Shown here: one piece after another, positions 43,010-52,092 of the stretch
How positions within the stretch are numbered: position 1 is the stretch's first letter
Layout of the letters: each line of letters opens with the position of its first letter
NCBI GenBank assembly: GCA_963837655.1
Contig: CAWIOK010000002.1
Location: forward strand, 434,001-498,000
Source of the DNA: CAVVSD01 sp963837655
GTDB lineage: Bacteria > Actinomycetota > Thermoleophilia > Solirubrobacterales > Solirubrobacteraceae
Length of the DNA stretch: 64,000 nucleotides
Direction: 5' to 3'
The notes under the pieces: model-generated
What the model was told of the DNA's origin: nothing
Database searches by the model: none
Seen by the model: the letters and a program-made list of their open reading frames with translations, nothing else
Position numbers and translations under genes: made by a program

Positions 43010-44114
43010 CTACAGCTTGCGCGGCAGGTCGTACAGCCCGCAGGCGTTCCCGGCGAAGATCCTCTGCCGGTCCTCGGCCCGGATCGACCGCGGCAGCGAC
43101 TGGCTCGGCGCGTCGAAGTCCCAGTGCGGGTAGTCGCTGGAGAACATGATCCGGTCGGTCATGCCGAGCGCGTCGAAGGCGATGGCGAGGTGCTCGGGGT
43201 CGTCGGGCTCCTCGATCGGCTGGGTCGTGAACCAGAAGTGCTCGCGCAGGTAGTCCGACGGGGGCCTGCGCAGCCGGGTGGATGCCCGCTCGTCGAACGT
43301 GCGCCACGCGTCGTCGATCGTCCACGCGAACGACGCGGCCCAGGCGATCCCCGTCTCGACGGCGACGACCCGCAACCCGGGGATCTCCTCGAAGACGCCG
43401 GAGCAGATCAGCGACAGGAGCTGGGTCGCCATCGTCGGTGCTGATCAGCGTGTGCATGTCGAGGTAGTAGGACGGCCAGCCCGAGCCGCGATAGGACTCC
43501 AGCCCGCCGGTGTGCATCGCGACGGGCAGGCCCGCCTCGGTCGCCGCCCGCAGGATCGGCCAGTAGCGACGGTTGCCGAGGCCCTGCTCCATCCGCGTCG
43601 GCAGCAGGACCTGGACGAAGCGGTCGTCACCCGCCAGGCGCTCGACCTCGGCGACCGCGAGATCGGTGTGCTCGTGCGGCGGGCAGATCGAGCCCAGCAG
43701 GCGCGGCTCGCGGTCCAGCCACTCCTCCCGCGTCCAGTCGTTGAACGCACGGCACAGCTCCGCGGCGAACGCCGGCGCCTCCATGCCGAACGTCTGCGGC
43801 TGCATCGGATTGAGGATCGCGTGGGCGATGTCGTACTCGTCCAGGAGCTGTTCCTGCAGCAGCCCGAGATCCGACCCGGCGAGGCCGTTCGCCGGCCGGG
43901 CGTCGAGGCGCGAGCCGCCGCCGCGCATGCGCGGGTAGACGGCGATCGCGCTCGGCACGCGGGAACCGAACTCCTCGAGGTGACGTTGCCACCGCGGGCT
44001 CAGGCGGGCGTGCAGCGTCGCCGGCGTGATGTTCGTGTGCACGTCGCAGTCGACCAGTCCGATCGCCCGCCCGGCCGACGCGTGCTCGCGCGACGTGACC
44101 TGCACGTCGGTCAT
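43010..44114 (-). pseudogene. amidohydrolase (ACMSD/TIM-barrel family), single-base frameshift
   Basis: ATG 44114, inside the stop of the molybdenum hydroxylase gene. Frame one reads a metal-dependent hydrolase N-half: LVDCDVHTNITP (first metal motif), RLLGSICPPHEH, PVAMHTGGLESYRGSGW, DMHTLIST. One extra base near 43436 then shifts to TMATQLLSLICSGVFEEIPG, a MFSSDYPHWDFDAPSQSLP block (late metal Asp) and the end GNACGLYDLPRKL. All blocks are present; removing one base gives an intact ~367-aa enzyme, so sequencing error is possible. Role: probably hydrolysis or decarboxylation of a ring-derived acid. Confidence 0.85.
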
Positions 44115-46375
44115 CGTGCCTCCTGGATCGCGCGCCACACGACCTCGCCACTGACCGGCATGTCGAGATGCCGGATGCCGAACGGCGAGAGCGCGTCGAT
44201 GACCGCGTTGTGCACGGCCGGCGTGGACCCGATCGTGCCGGACTCGCCGATGCCCTTCGCGCCCAGCGGGTTCGCCGGGGTCGGCGTCTGCATCTCGATC
44301 GTCTCGAACGTCGGGAACTCGGTCGCCGCCGGGAAGAGGTAGCTGACGAAGTTCGCGTTCATCGGGTTGCCGGCCTCGTCGTAGGGCATCTCCTCGAACA
44401 GCGCCTGCCCGATGCCGGCGGCGAGACCGCCGTGGACCTGGCCCTCGGCGATGAGGGGGTTGATGAGCGTGCCGGCGTCGTCGACGGCGACGAGCCGAAC
44501 GAGCTCGACGGACCCGGTCTCCGTGTCCACCTCCACGACCGCGATGTGGGCGCCGAAGGGGAAGGTCGAGTCGGATGCGAAGTCCTTCTCGGCCGCCAGC
44601 TCACCCAGCCTGCCGGCGTCGTCGGCACGGACGGCGAGCTCCTTCCAGGTGAGCGCCGACTGCGGCGCGCCGGCGACGCGGAACGCGCCCTCGTCGAGAT
44701 CGAGCTCGATGTCGTCCGGCGCGGCCTCGAGCAGGTCGGCGGCGAGCTGCTTGGCCTGCTCGACGACGCCCTCGGCGGCCATGCTCACCGTGCTGCCGCC
44801 GAGCTGCGTCGACTTCGAGCCGTACGTCCCGGTGCCGCGCGGGACGTTGTCGGTGTCGCCCTTCTCGACGGTCACGTCCTCGACGGGCAGCCCGAGGCGC
44901 GCCGCGACGATCATCGCGAACGTCGTCTCGTGCCCCTGACCGTGGGAGAACGATCCCGTCCGGGCGATGGCCTTGCCCTCGGGAGTGATGGTCACCGCGC
45001 CGAACTCCGCCTCGTCGATGCCGTTGGTGATCTCGACGTAGGTCGCCAGCCCGATCCCGAGCTGGCTCGGGTCGCCCGCTTCGCGGCGGCGGCGCTGCTC
45101 GTCGCGCAGCTCCGCGTAGCCGGCGGCCTCGAGCACCAGGTCCAGCGCGCCCTCGTAGTCGCCGCTGTCGTACGGGGCACCGGATGCGGTGATCAGGGGG
45201 AAGGCGTCCGCCGCGAAGAAGTTGCGGCGCCGCAGCTCCGCCGGGTCCATGCCCAGCTCGCCGGCGAACATGTCCATCGCGCGCTCGATCGCCTGGGCGG
45301 CCTCCGGCCGCCCCGCGCCGCGGAACGCGCCGATCGGCGTCGTGTTCGTGGCCACCGTGACGTAGTCGAAGGCGATCTTCGGGATCGCGTAGACGCCACT
45401 GGCCATCAGCCCGGTCAGGTTGGGCAGGAACGCACCGAGCGTGGGATAGGCGCCCGCGTCGGCGGTGACGCTGAGGCGATAGGCCTCGATCGTGCCGTCG
45501 CGGCTGCCGCCGATCGAGAAGTCCAGGACCTGGGCGCGCCCGTGGTTCATCGCGACCATGTTCTCGCTGCGCGTCTCCGTCCAGCGGACCGCGCGCCCGG
45601 TGCGGTGCGCGAGCCAGCAGACGATGAGGTCCTCCACCGCGAGTCCCTTGGCGCCGAACCCGCCCCCGACATCCGGGCCGACGACCCTGACGTCGGCTGG
45701 GTCGAGCCCGAACACCAGCGCCAGCCCGTCGCGGTCCTGGTGGGGCGTCTGGGTCGAGAGCCACGCGGTCAGCCGACCGTCCGCGCCCACAGCCGCGCGG
45801 TGCGAGCGCGGCTCCAGCGGTACGGCGGCCATGCGCTGGCTGGTGAGCGTCCCGGACACGACGACCTCGCACCCGGCCAGGACATCGGTCCCCTCCTCGG
45901 CGGGGCGGGCGCCGCAGACGTTCGTGCCGACGTCCGGGTACAGCAGAACCCCGTCCTTGACCGCCTCACGCGCATCCGTGACGACCGGCAGCTCCTCGTA
46001 GTCGATCATGACGAGGTCGGCGGCGTCGGTGGACGCGTACTGGCTCTCGGCGAGGACTGCGGCGACGATGTCGCCGGCGAAGCGGACCGTGTCGCGCGCG
46101 AGGATCGGCCGGTGCATCCGCTCGTCGATTCCCAGGAACGGCGGCGGGCCGAACGGCCGCAGGTCGACGTCGGCGGCGGTGAACACCTGCACCCCCGGCA
46201 GCTCCAGCGCCTCGGAGACGTCGATGTCGGCGATCCTCGCGTGCGCGTGCGGGGATCGGACGAGGGTGAGGACGAGATCGTCCGCCAGCGGCATGTCGTC
46301 CACGTAGCGCCCCGCGCCACGCAGGAAGCGTGAGTCCTCACGTCGGCGGACGCGCTGTCCGATCACGTTGGCCAT
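44111..46375 (-). CDS. xanthine dehydrogenase/CoxL-family molybdopterin large subunit
   Basis: 754 aa. Molybdenum hydroxylase large subunit: IGQRVRRREDSRFLRGAGRY start, GGGFGAKG (Moco loop), AFRGAGRPEA, GQGHETTFAMIVAA and catalytic-Glu region GAKGIGESGTIG. It lacks the AYRCSFR cysteine loop of true CO dehydrogenase, so it resembles aldehyde/xanthine or aromatic hydroxylases. The usual FAD (medium) and 2Fe-2S (small) subunits are not adjacent. ATG 46375 is preferred. ATGA overlap with an amidohydrolase suggests catabolism of a heterocycle or aldehyde. Confidence 0.9.
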   Translation of the reverse strand: MANVIGQRVRRREDSRFLRGAGRYVDDMPLADDLVLTLVRSPHAHARIADIDVSEALELPGVQVFTAADVDLRPFGPPPFLGIDERMHRPILARDTVRFAGDIVAAVLAESQYASTDAADLVMIDYEELPVVTDAREAVKDGVLLYPDVGTNVCGARPAEEGTDVLAGCEVVVSGTLTSQRMAAVPLEPRSHRAAVGADGRLTAWLSTQTPHQDRDGLALVFGLDPADVRVVGPDVGGGFGAKGLAVEDLIVCWLAHRTGRAVRWTETRSENMVAMNHGRAQVLDFSIGGSRDGTIEAYRLSVTADAGAYPTLGAFLPNLTGLMASGVYAIPKIAFDYVTVATNTTPIGAFRGAGRPEAAQAIERAMDMFAGELGMDPAELRRRNFFAADAFPLITASGAPYDSGDYEGALDLVLEAAGYAELRDEQRRRREAGDPSQLGIGLATYVEITNGIDEAEFGAVTITPEGKAIARTGSFSHGQGHETTFAMIVAARLGLPVEDVTVEKGDTDNVPRGTGTYGSKSTQLGGSTVSMAAEGVVEQAKQLAADLLEAAPDDIELDLDEGAFRVAGAPQSALTWKELAVRADDAGRLGELAAEKDFASDSTFPFGAHIAVVEVDTETGSVELVRLVAVDDAGTLINPLIAEGQVHGGLAAGIGQALFEEMPYDEAGNPMNANFVSYLFPAATEFPTFETIEMQTPTPANPLGAKGIGESGTIGSTPAVHNAVIDALSPFGIRHLDMPVSGEVVWRAIQEAR

Positions 46376-46415
46376 ATGCGGGCAGTCTGCCAGGGGGCCG
46401 CGGGGCCCCACGGGC

Positions 46416-46690
46416 TCAGGGCACGTACTCGAGAAAGCGGCCGAGGCCGCGGAACCCGAGGCGCCCGTGGAGGCGCTCGGCCGTCGCGGTCGCCTGCGGA
46501 GCGCGAGAGCGATCGCGGCTTCGATCAGCGCACGACCGATGCCGCGGCCCTGGCGTGCTGGATCGACGGCCAGGTTCTTGATCTCGCACCGCGCCGCGGA
46601 GTCCTCGGCGAGCTCGAACAGGGGTCTGAGTGCCGCCCCTCGGGCCGGTGTGCTCGGCGATCGTCTGCGGTCGACGACGTTGCGTCACAG
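46416..46690 (-). pseudogene. GNAT acetyltransferase remnant
   Basis: Minus strand. One frame reads ALRPLFELAEDSAA, joined directly to RCEIKNLAVDPARQGRGIGR and ALIEAAIALA (the acetyl-CoA-binding motif A). Another frame finishes ATATAERLHGRLGFRGLGRF then LEYVP and TGA at 46416. The ~30 residues that normally separate the N-terminal helix from motif A are absent, and the frame breaks near 46500. No start codon with a ribosome site. A decayed, internally deleted gene. Confidence 0.78.
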
Positions 46691-46776
46691 GTGGAGGCGT
46701 CGACGGGCGTCACCGCGCCCTGGGCGCAGGGATAGGCTGCGGCCTGCACCGGCAAGGCACGGCGGAGGCGATGGTG

Positions 46777-47670
46777 ATGGCGGACAACGTCGAGCGGGCC
46801 CGCGACCTGATGGAGCGCAGCCGCCGCGAGCACTTCGCGGTCGGCGCGTTCAACGTCGACAACCAGGAGACGCTCCTGGCCATCGCACGGGCGGCGCAGG
46901 TGAAAAATTCGCCTGTGCTCGCGGAGGTCAGCCAGGGCGAGGTCGACGCGATCGGGCTCGCCAACATGCGCGACCTCGTCGACAACTACCGCGCCGAGCT
47001 CGGGATCGAGATGTACGTCAACCTCGATCACAGTCCGAGCGTGGAGGCGGCGAAGGCCGGCGTCGACGCCGGCTTCGAGTTCATCCACATCGATCTCAGC
47101 CAGGCCAAGCGCGACGCGACCGACGACGAGATCATCGCGGCGACCAGGGAGGTCGTGGAGTACGCCGAGGCGACGACCGGCGCGCTGGTGGAGAGCGAGC
47201 CGCACTACTTCGGCGGCAGCTCCAACGTCCACCAGGAGGACATCGACTACGAGGAGATCCGCAAGACGTTCTCGACGCCCGAGGGCGCCAAGGCGTTCGT
47301 CGACGCCACCGGGATCGACACGTTCGCCGCCGCGGTCGGCAACCTCCACGGCCGCTATCCCGTCCCCAAGCAGCTGGACCTCGAGCTGCTGCAGCGTGTC
47401 CGTGACGGCATCGGCTGCTACATCAGCCTGCACGGCGGCAGCGGGACGCCGGGGCACTACTTCACCGAGGCGGCGCGGATCGGCGTCAGCAAGATCAACC
47501 TGAACTCCGACATGCGCTACGCGTACCGGACGACGCTCGAGCGCCAGCTGCGCGACCACCCGGAGGAGTACGCGATCGTCCGCCTCATGCCGCCGGTGAT
47601 CCGGGCGGTCCAGGACGTCGTCGAGGAGCACATCGACCTGTACGGGTCCGCGGGCAAGGCCATCCGGTAG
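46777..47670 (+). CDS. class II (zinc) fructose-bisphosphate/ketose-bisphosphate aldolase
   Basis: 297 aa. Catalytic D84 and zinc H85 in NLDHSP, zinc His in GNLHGRYP (H191) and LHGGSG (H219), and phosphate-binding KINLNSDMR. Cleaves a ketose 1,6-bisphosphate to DHAP and an aldehyde; whether fructose or tagatose bisphosphate is used cannot be read from the sequence. ATG 46777 is preferred because GGAGG lies 8 bases upstream; ATG 46771 is 2 codons earlier but too close to it. Confidence 0.92.
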   Translation: MADNVERARDLMERSRREHFAVGAFNVDNQETLLAIARAAQVKNSPVLAEVSQGEVDAIGLANMRDLVDNYRAELGIEMYVNLDHSPSVEAAKAGVDAGFEFIHIDLSQAKRDATDDEIIAATREVVEYAEATTGALVESEPHYFGGSSNVHQEDIDYEEIRKTFSTPEGAKAFVDATGIDTFAAAVGNLHGRYPVPKQLDLELLQRVRDGIGCYISLHGGSGTPGHYFTEAARIGVSKINLNSDMRYAYRTTLERQLRDHPEEYAIVRLMPPVIRAVQDVVEEHIDLYGSAGKAIR

Positions 47671-47692
47671 CGACTTTCGCGTAGGAGCACGC

Positions 47693-48157
47693 ATGTCCAC
47701 GATCCACCTCACCGAGACGACCTCGGCGACGCCCGAGCAGTTCGTCGCGGCGCTCACCGACTTCGGGCCGGGCCGCTCGCAGATCTTCGGCCGAAGCGCC
47801 GACGCGAAGCTCCGGGTCCACGACCAGGGTCCCGGCTGGGCCGACGTCACCGAGGGCTCGGGCGGCATCTGGGAGCGCCTGCGCTACGACTGGTCCGATC
47901 CGGACCGCGTGCGGCTGACGACGACCGACTCGAACACGTGGGGCGGCAACTCCGGCCACACGTACACCTTCGTGCGCCGCCCTGACGGCAGGACGGACGT
48001 GGACGTGGTCGTCGTGCGCGATGGCAAGAACGTCAAGGGGCACCTGTTCGGCGCCGTGATCGGCGTGGTCGGGAAGGGCGCCCTCGGCAAGGAGCTCAAG
48101 AAGACGATCGCAGCGATCGAGGCCAGACCCGCAGTGCCGTCCGAACCCGCCGCGTAG
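47693..48157 (+). CDS. SRPBCC-fold (polyketide cyclase/lipid-binding) protein
   Basis: 154 aa. Resembles the START/SRPBCC helix-grip fold: an N-terminal TETTSATPEQFVAALTDFG strand-helix unit, a beta-rich centre (WADVTEGSGGIWERLRYDW, TYTFVRRPDGRTDVDVVVVR) and a long C-terminal helix (GALGKELKKTIAAIEA). Binds hydrophobic ligands in relatives; role unknown. 22 bases after the aldolase gene with GTAGGAG upstream. Confidence 0.75.
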   Translation: MSTIHLTETTSATPEQFVAALTDFGPGRSQIFGRSADAKLRVHDQGPGWADVTEGSGGIWERLRYDWSDPDRVRLTTTDSNTWGGNSGHTYTFVRRPDGRTDVDVVVVRDGKNVKGHLFGAVIGVVGKGALGKELKKTIAAIEARPAVPSEPAA

Positions 48158-48180
48158 ACTTCCGGGCCGCCCGCCGGCCG

Positions 48181-48855
48181 ATGGGGGGCGTCCTCGTGAC
48201 GATCGAGATCATCCTCCTGGCGCTCGCGAACACCGTCCGGCCGACGAGCCTCGCGGCGGTCTACGCGCTGCTGGCGACCGACGCGCCGCGACGTCTGATG
48301 GCCGTGTACGTCGCGGCGGGGCTTGTGTTCACCGTGGCCGTCGGCGTGATCGTGATCGGCGCGTTCGACGGAATCGACATCGGCGCGGGCAGCGGTCACA
48401 CCAAGGCGGTCGCCCAGCTCGCCGGCGGCGTCCTCGTGCTCGTGTTCGCCGTCGGCGTCCTCACGGGCCGCGTCGGCGGACGCCAGGCCGAGGACGCCCC
48501 GAAGCCCGGGGGTCGGTTCGAGCGGTTGCGCGAGCACCGTGTGACGTGGCGGACCGCGGCGCTCGCCGGTCCCGCAACCCACATCCCCGGGATCTTCTAC
48601 GTCGTCGCCCTGAACCTCATCGTGTCGTCCCACGCGCGCACGTTCGGCGGGCTGCTCGAGGTCCTGATCTACAACGTCATCTGGTTCGCCATCCCGATCG
48701 CGGCGCTCGCGGTCTGCGTCGTACGGCCTGAGACGGCACGCGACGCGATCGAGGCGATCCAGTCGTGGACCCGGCGCCACGCGCGCGAGATCGTGCTGGT
48801 CGTGTCGTTCGGCATCGGTGCCGTGCTGACGGTGCGCGGGCTGGCCGGGCTCTGA
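48181..48855 (+). CDS. GAP-family (Sap/LysE-like) membrane protein
   Basis: 224 aa, six helices in two groups of three around a cytoplasmic linker (TGRVGGRQAEDAPKPGGRF). NTVRPTSLAAVYALLATDAP and AGPATHIPGIFYVVALNLIV match the GAP family, named for mycobacterial proteins that move glycopeptidolipid or sulfolipid precursors. Start ATG 48181; GTG 48196 possible. Confidence 0.85.
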   Translation: MGGVLVTIEIILLALANTVRPTSLAAVYALLATDAPRRLMAVYVAAGLVFTVAVGVIVIGAFDGIDIGAGSGHTKAVAQLAGGVLVLVFAVGVLTGRVGGRQAEDAPKPGGRFERLREHRVTWRTAALAGPATHIPGIFYVVALNLIVSSHARTFGGLLEVLIYNVIWFAIPIAALAVCVVRPETARDAIEAIQSWTRRHAREIVLVVSFGIGAVLTVRGLAGL

Positions 48856-48869
48856 GGAGCGCATGACTC

Positions 48870-49090
48870 CGTGAACGTCGCCAGCGACTCCTCCACCTCC
48901 AAGGTGCAGGTCGCGAGCGGCACGCGCGGGCCTTACGCGCCGAGGTGCGCGTCCGCCGGAACGACGGGCACCTGGATCTCACCGTCTCGGAGGACGGCGT
49001 CGGCCGCGCGGACCCCGCCAGGGAATCCGGCCTCATCGGCCTGGGCGGACCGCGTCGCAGCGCTGGTGGCACGGTCGTCGATCGTGGAGC
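48870..49090 (+). pseudogene. histidine kinase C-terminal remnant
   Basis: Broken ATPase-domain end of a NarL-type kinase on the plus strand. NVAS resembles the ALTNVAKHA box, AEVRVRRNDGHLDLTVSEDG plus VGRADPARESGLIGL is the G1 region, and DRVAAL reappears in a second frame where GLADRVAALGGT is expected. No kinase core or sensor remains, and several frame changes occur within 220 bases. Clearly non-functional. It points toward the regulator remnant on the other strand. Confidence 0.7.
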
Positions 49091-49269
49091 GCTCCATGAG
49101 CACCCGGCCGGCTGCCGCCACGGCCGCCCGCGCGGCAGCGTCCGCGTCGTCGACCGCCACAGTGCGTTCGAGCCCACAGACGCGCACGCCACCGAGGTCG
49201 CGACGACCATGCAGCGCGTCGTTGAGGAGATGTGACCGCGCGGTTGAGATCCGTACCGGCGAGGTGCGT

Positions 49270-49636
49270 GACCCTGCCCGATCGAGTGGATGACCTTGCC
49301 GGCCGAGTGCTCGGTGAGGTACAGCGATGAGGCGATCCCTGCGTTGTTCTTCCCCTCCGCCATCGCGCGGAGCACGTCGATCTCGCGCTCCGTCAACTCA
49401 TCGATCCGCAGGCTCTCCCGGCGTGTTCGGAGACCAGGCCATTGACGATCGTCGGGTCGATCATCGAGCCGCCGTCTGCGACGGTGCGGATCGCGGCGCG
49501 ATCAACGGCCTCGAGAAGTGCATCCATGTCCGCGCACGCCGCCACGACCTCGATGTCCGGCTGGAGCCCGAGCAGCCGCGGCACGCCCTTCACGCACGAG
49601 CCGATTGTCCTCCGCGATCACCGTGCGGATCGACAT
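49270..49636 (-). pseudogene. NarL-type response regulator, internally deleted remnant
   Basis: ATG 49636 begins SIRTVIAEDNRLVREG, a receiver start. An extra G then shifts frame to VPRLLGLQPDIEVVAACADM and DALLEAVDR. This joins directly to AAIRTVADGGSMIDPTIVNG, skipping ~75 residues that include the phospho-Asp and Lys. Another base loss precedes LRIDELTEREIDVLRAMAEG and IASSLYLTEHSAGKVIHSI, the LuxR helix-turn-helix, after which similarity stops. Two frameshifts plus one large internal deletion. Confidence 0.85.
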
Positions 49637-49709
49637 CGGCCGGCCCTACGTCGGCCGGCCGCCGTAGGGGCAACGAGCGCCGCCGACTCTGTGGGCGTCG
49701 CCAGGTCGA

Positions 49710-50129
49710 CTACCGCGGGAGGACGTCGGCGACGAGCGTGCGACGGAGGCGGCGGGCCTGACGGTTCCTGAACCGGCCCCGGTTCGGGAGCACGAGGACG
49801 TCGCACCCCAGCCGGGCCACCTCCCGTCGCACTCCGGTGACGCCTGATCCTGACACAGCGCGGTACCGCGGCTCCGGTTCGCGCGGCCCGACGAGGGACT
49901 CCGCCCTGGCCAGGTCCGCCTCCGCCACCTCGTCCAGCGTGCGGTTCCAGGAGGTCCTGCGGGCGGTGCAGATCGCGCAGCCGATGCGCCGGCGGTCGTG
50001 GGGCACCGACGTGATCACCGTGAGATCCGCCTCGTGCTCGTCGGCGATCGCGACGGCCTCGAGCAGCGCGCGCTCGGCGGCTGCCGATCCGTCGATCATC
50101 ACGGCGACATGGTGGATGAGAGTCGTCAT
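49710..50129 (-). CDS. universal stress protein family
   Basis: 139 aa. UspA-like start HHVAVMIDGSAAAERALLEA and the C-terminal strand GCDVLVLPNRGRF, in place of the ATP-binding GxxGSHG motif, which is degenerate (NRGRFRNRQARRL). ATP binding is therefore doubtful. ATG 50129 chosen, as the fold begins there. Between a dead two-component system and a lipid-binding protein. Confidence 0.72.
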   Translation of the reverse strand: MTTLIHHVAVMIDGSAAAERALLEAVAIADEHEADLTVITSVPHDRRRIGCAICTARRTSWNRTLDEVAEADLARAESLVGPREPEPRYRAVSGSGVTGVRREVARLGCDVLVLPNRGRFRNRQARRLRRTLVADVLPR

Positions 50130-50160
50130 CGTCGAGCCACGGCCGACAGGACCAAGCATG

Positions 50161-50598
50161 TCATGTCTCGAGCACCGACCTGAGCAGCGCGAGGTCCTTG
50201 GTGTTGGCGCGTCGCATCGCTGCCGCCATGAGCGGCGCCGCCAGGCCGGCGAACCCAGACGGCTCACCGCGGTTGCGCAGCGTCATGTGGGTGCCGCCCG
50301 TCGCGGCGTCGGCCCAGGTGTACGTGGTCTCCATCGGAAAGGGACCTTCGGCGGTGCTCATGACGAGCAGTTCGCCGGCGACGATCTCGCGGATCTCATA
50401 CGTGTAGGCGAGTCGCCGACCGAGGAAGCGGGCCACGAAGCGCATCCGCGAGCCCACCTCGGCGGGCGGCGCGGTCTCCCACTCGATCGCCTCGATGTTG
50501 CGGTACCAGGCGGTTGCGTTCGACGGGTCGGCGGCGAAGTCGGCCACCTCGGCGCGTGGGCGGGCGATCTCGATCTCGGTCAGGACGTCGACGGCCAC
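50161..50598 (-). CDS. SRPBCC family protein
   Basis: 145 aa. Helix-grip fold: VDVLTEIEIARPRAEVADFA start, WYRNIEAIEWE, GSRMRFVARFLGRRLAYTYE, and a long C-terminal helix PLMAAAMRRANTKDLALLRS. Typical of bacterial polyketide-cyclase/COXG-like proteins that bind or clear hydrophobic molecules. GTG 50598 is 2 bases past the MFS exporter's stop, so the two are one operon. Confidence 0.82.
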   Translation of the reverse strand: MAVDVLTEIEIARPRAEVADFAADPSNATAWYRNIEAIEWETAPPAEVGSRMRFVARFLGRRLAYTYEIREIVAGELLVMSTAEGPFPMETTYTWADAATGGTHMTLRNRGEPSGFAGLAAPLMAAAMRRANTKDLALLRSVLET

Positions 50599-50600
50599 GG

Positions 50601-52058
50601 TCAGGTGACGTCCGTCTGTGCGCGCGCTGTCGCCTGTGCCGCGGGCGCCGAGGCGGCGCGGCCCGGCGCGGGCAGCAGCCACGCCAGCCCGGCGGCCATC
50701 ACCATTGTCGCCGCGGCGACGACGTACGCCAGCTGGAATCCGGCCACCAGCGCATCCGCATCCGCCGGCGCGCCGCCCGCGACGTGCGACGTCCTCGACG
50801 CCGCGATCGTCGCCAGGACCGCCAGCCCGAGCGCGCCGCCGACCATCCGCGCGGTGTTCAGGACGCCGGACGCCAGCCCGTGGAGCTCCGGCGCGACGCC
50901 CGCGGTCGCAGCGCCGATGATCGGCGGGAACGCGACGCCCGCGCCGAACATGACCAGCACGCCTGGGATCGCCACGCCCAGGAGGTACCCCGTTCCGGCG
51001 TCGGCGAAGTGCAGGAGGGCGAACCCGGCCGCGGAGAGCAGCAGCGACCCGCCGATCACGACGCGGGCGTCGCGCGCGGCGAGCCAGCGGGTCGTGACCT
51101 GGGTGCCGAGGATGATCGCGATCGTCAGGGGCAGGAACCCGACGCCCGCCTTCAGCGGTGGCCAGCCGAGCACGTCCTGCATGTACAGGGTCAGGAAGAA
51201 CCAGACCGCGAACAGTCCCGCTGCCGAGACGAGCGTCACGACGTTGGCGACGGCGAGGCCGGGCAGGCGCAAGAGGCTGAGCGGCATCAGGGCGTCCGGG
51301 GTGCGCCGCTGCAGCGCGACGAACCCGGTCAGCAGCACAGCGGCGACCGCGATGGGGACGAGCGTCTGCGCCGAGATCCAGCCGTGCTGCTCGGTCTGCG
51401 TGATGCCGAGCACGAGCGCGCCCAGCCCCGCGGTCGCCATGACCGCGCCCCGGACGTCCAGACGGGGCCGCCGCGCGACCGCGCGGTCGGTCAGCAGCCG
51501 CGCCGCCGCGACGAGGACCGCGAGCCCGACCGGCACGTTGACGAGCAGCACCCACCGCCACGACAGGAACTCCGTCAGCGCCCCGCCGACCGTGCCGCCG
51601 GTCGCCCCGCCGGCTGCGCCGATGGCCATCCACCAGCCCATCGCCCTCGCGCGCTGCGGGCCCGGGGCGAACGAGGAGAGGAGGATCGTGAGCGTCGCCG
51701 GCGAGAGGACGGCGGCGCCGAGACCCTGCACGACCCGCCCGGTGATGAGCACGCCGGAGGAGGGGGCCAGGCCGCCGACGATGCTCCCGGCGACGAACAA
51801 CGCCACGCCGCCCAGGAACGCCTGCCGCTGGCCGATCACGTCGGCCAGCCGGCCTCCGAGCAGCAGGAACCCGGCGTAGGCGATCGTGTAGCCGTTGATG
51901 ACCCACTGCAGTCCGGTGGAGCTCAGGTTCAGGTCGCGCTGGATGGACGGCAGGGCGACGTTGACCACCGAGATGTCGAGCACGACCAGGAACTGGCCGA
52001 GCAGCAGCAGGGCGAGCAGGGCGCGGGCATCGCGGGACATGGGAGCCGAATCAGGCAT
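50601..52058 (-). CDS. DHA2-family (EmrB/QacA) drug exporter
   Basis: 485 aa, about 14 helices. VLDISVVNVALPSIQRDLNL (motif D1), WVINGYTIAYAGFLLLGGRL, motif A LADVIGQRQAFLGG and motif C-like GGTVGGALTEFLSWRWVLLV. Proton-driven export of drugs or dyes. ATG 52058 is 34 bases from a divergent Dabb gene. Followed by an SRPBCC protein in the same operon. No regulator gene adjacent. Confidence 0.92.
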   Translation of the reverse strand: MPDSAPMSRDARALLALLLLGQFLVVLDISVVNVALPSIQRDLNLSSTGLQWVINGYTIAYAGFLLLGGRLADVIGQRQAFLGGVALFVAGSIVGGLAPSSGVLITGRVVQGLGAAVLSPATLTILLSSFAPGPQRARAMGWWMAIGAAGGATGGTVGGALTEFLSWRWVLLVNVPVGLAVLVAAARLLTDRAVARRPRLDVRGAVMATAGLGALVLGITQTEQHGWISAQTLVPIAVAAVLLTGFVALQRRTPDALMPLSLLRLPGLAVANVVTLVSAAGLFAVWFFLTLYMQDVLGWPPLKAGVGFLPLTIAIILGTQVTTRWLAARDARVVIGGSLLLSAAGFALLHFADAGTGYLLGVAIPGVLVMFGAGVAFPPIIGAATAGVAPELHGLASGVLNTARMVGGALGLAVLATIAASRTSHVAGGAPADADALVAGFQLAYVVAAATMVMAAGLAWLLPAPGRAASAPAAQATARAQTDVT

Positions 52059-52092
52059 GCGCGTGCATGCAGTGTCGCGAAACTAGACTCGC

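Noticed and set aside
44168..46333. 721-codon plus-strand open frame
   Set aside because: Exact antisense of the molybdenum hydroxylase gene with low-complexity composition. Shadow.
44111..46375. Form I CO dehydrogenase (CoxL)
   Set aside because: The diagnostic AYRCSFR loop is absent (AFRGAGRPEA instead) and CoxM/CoxS are missing.
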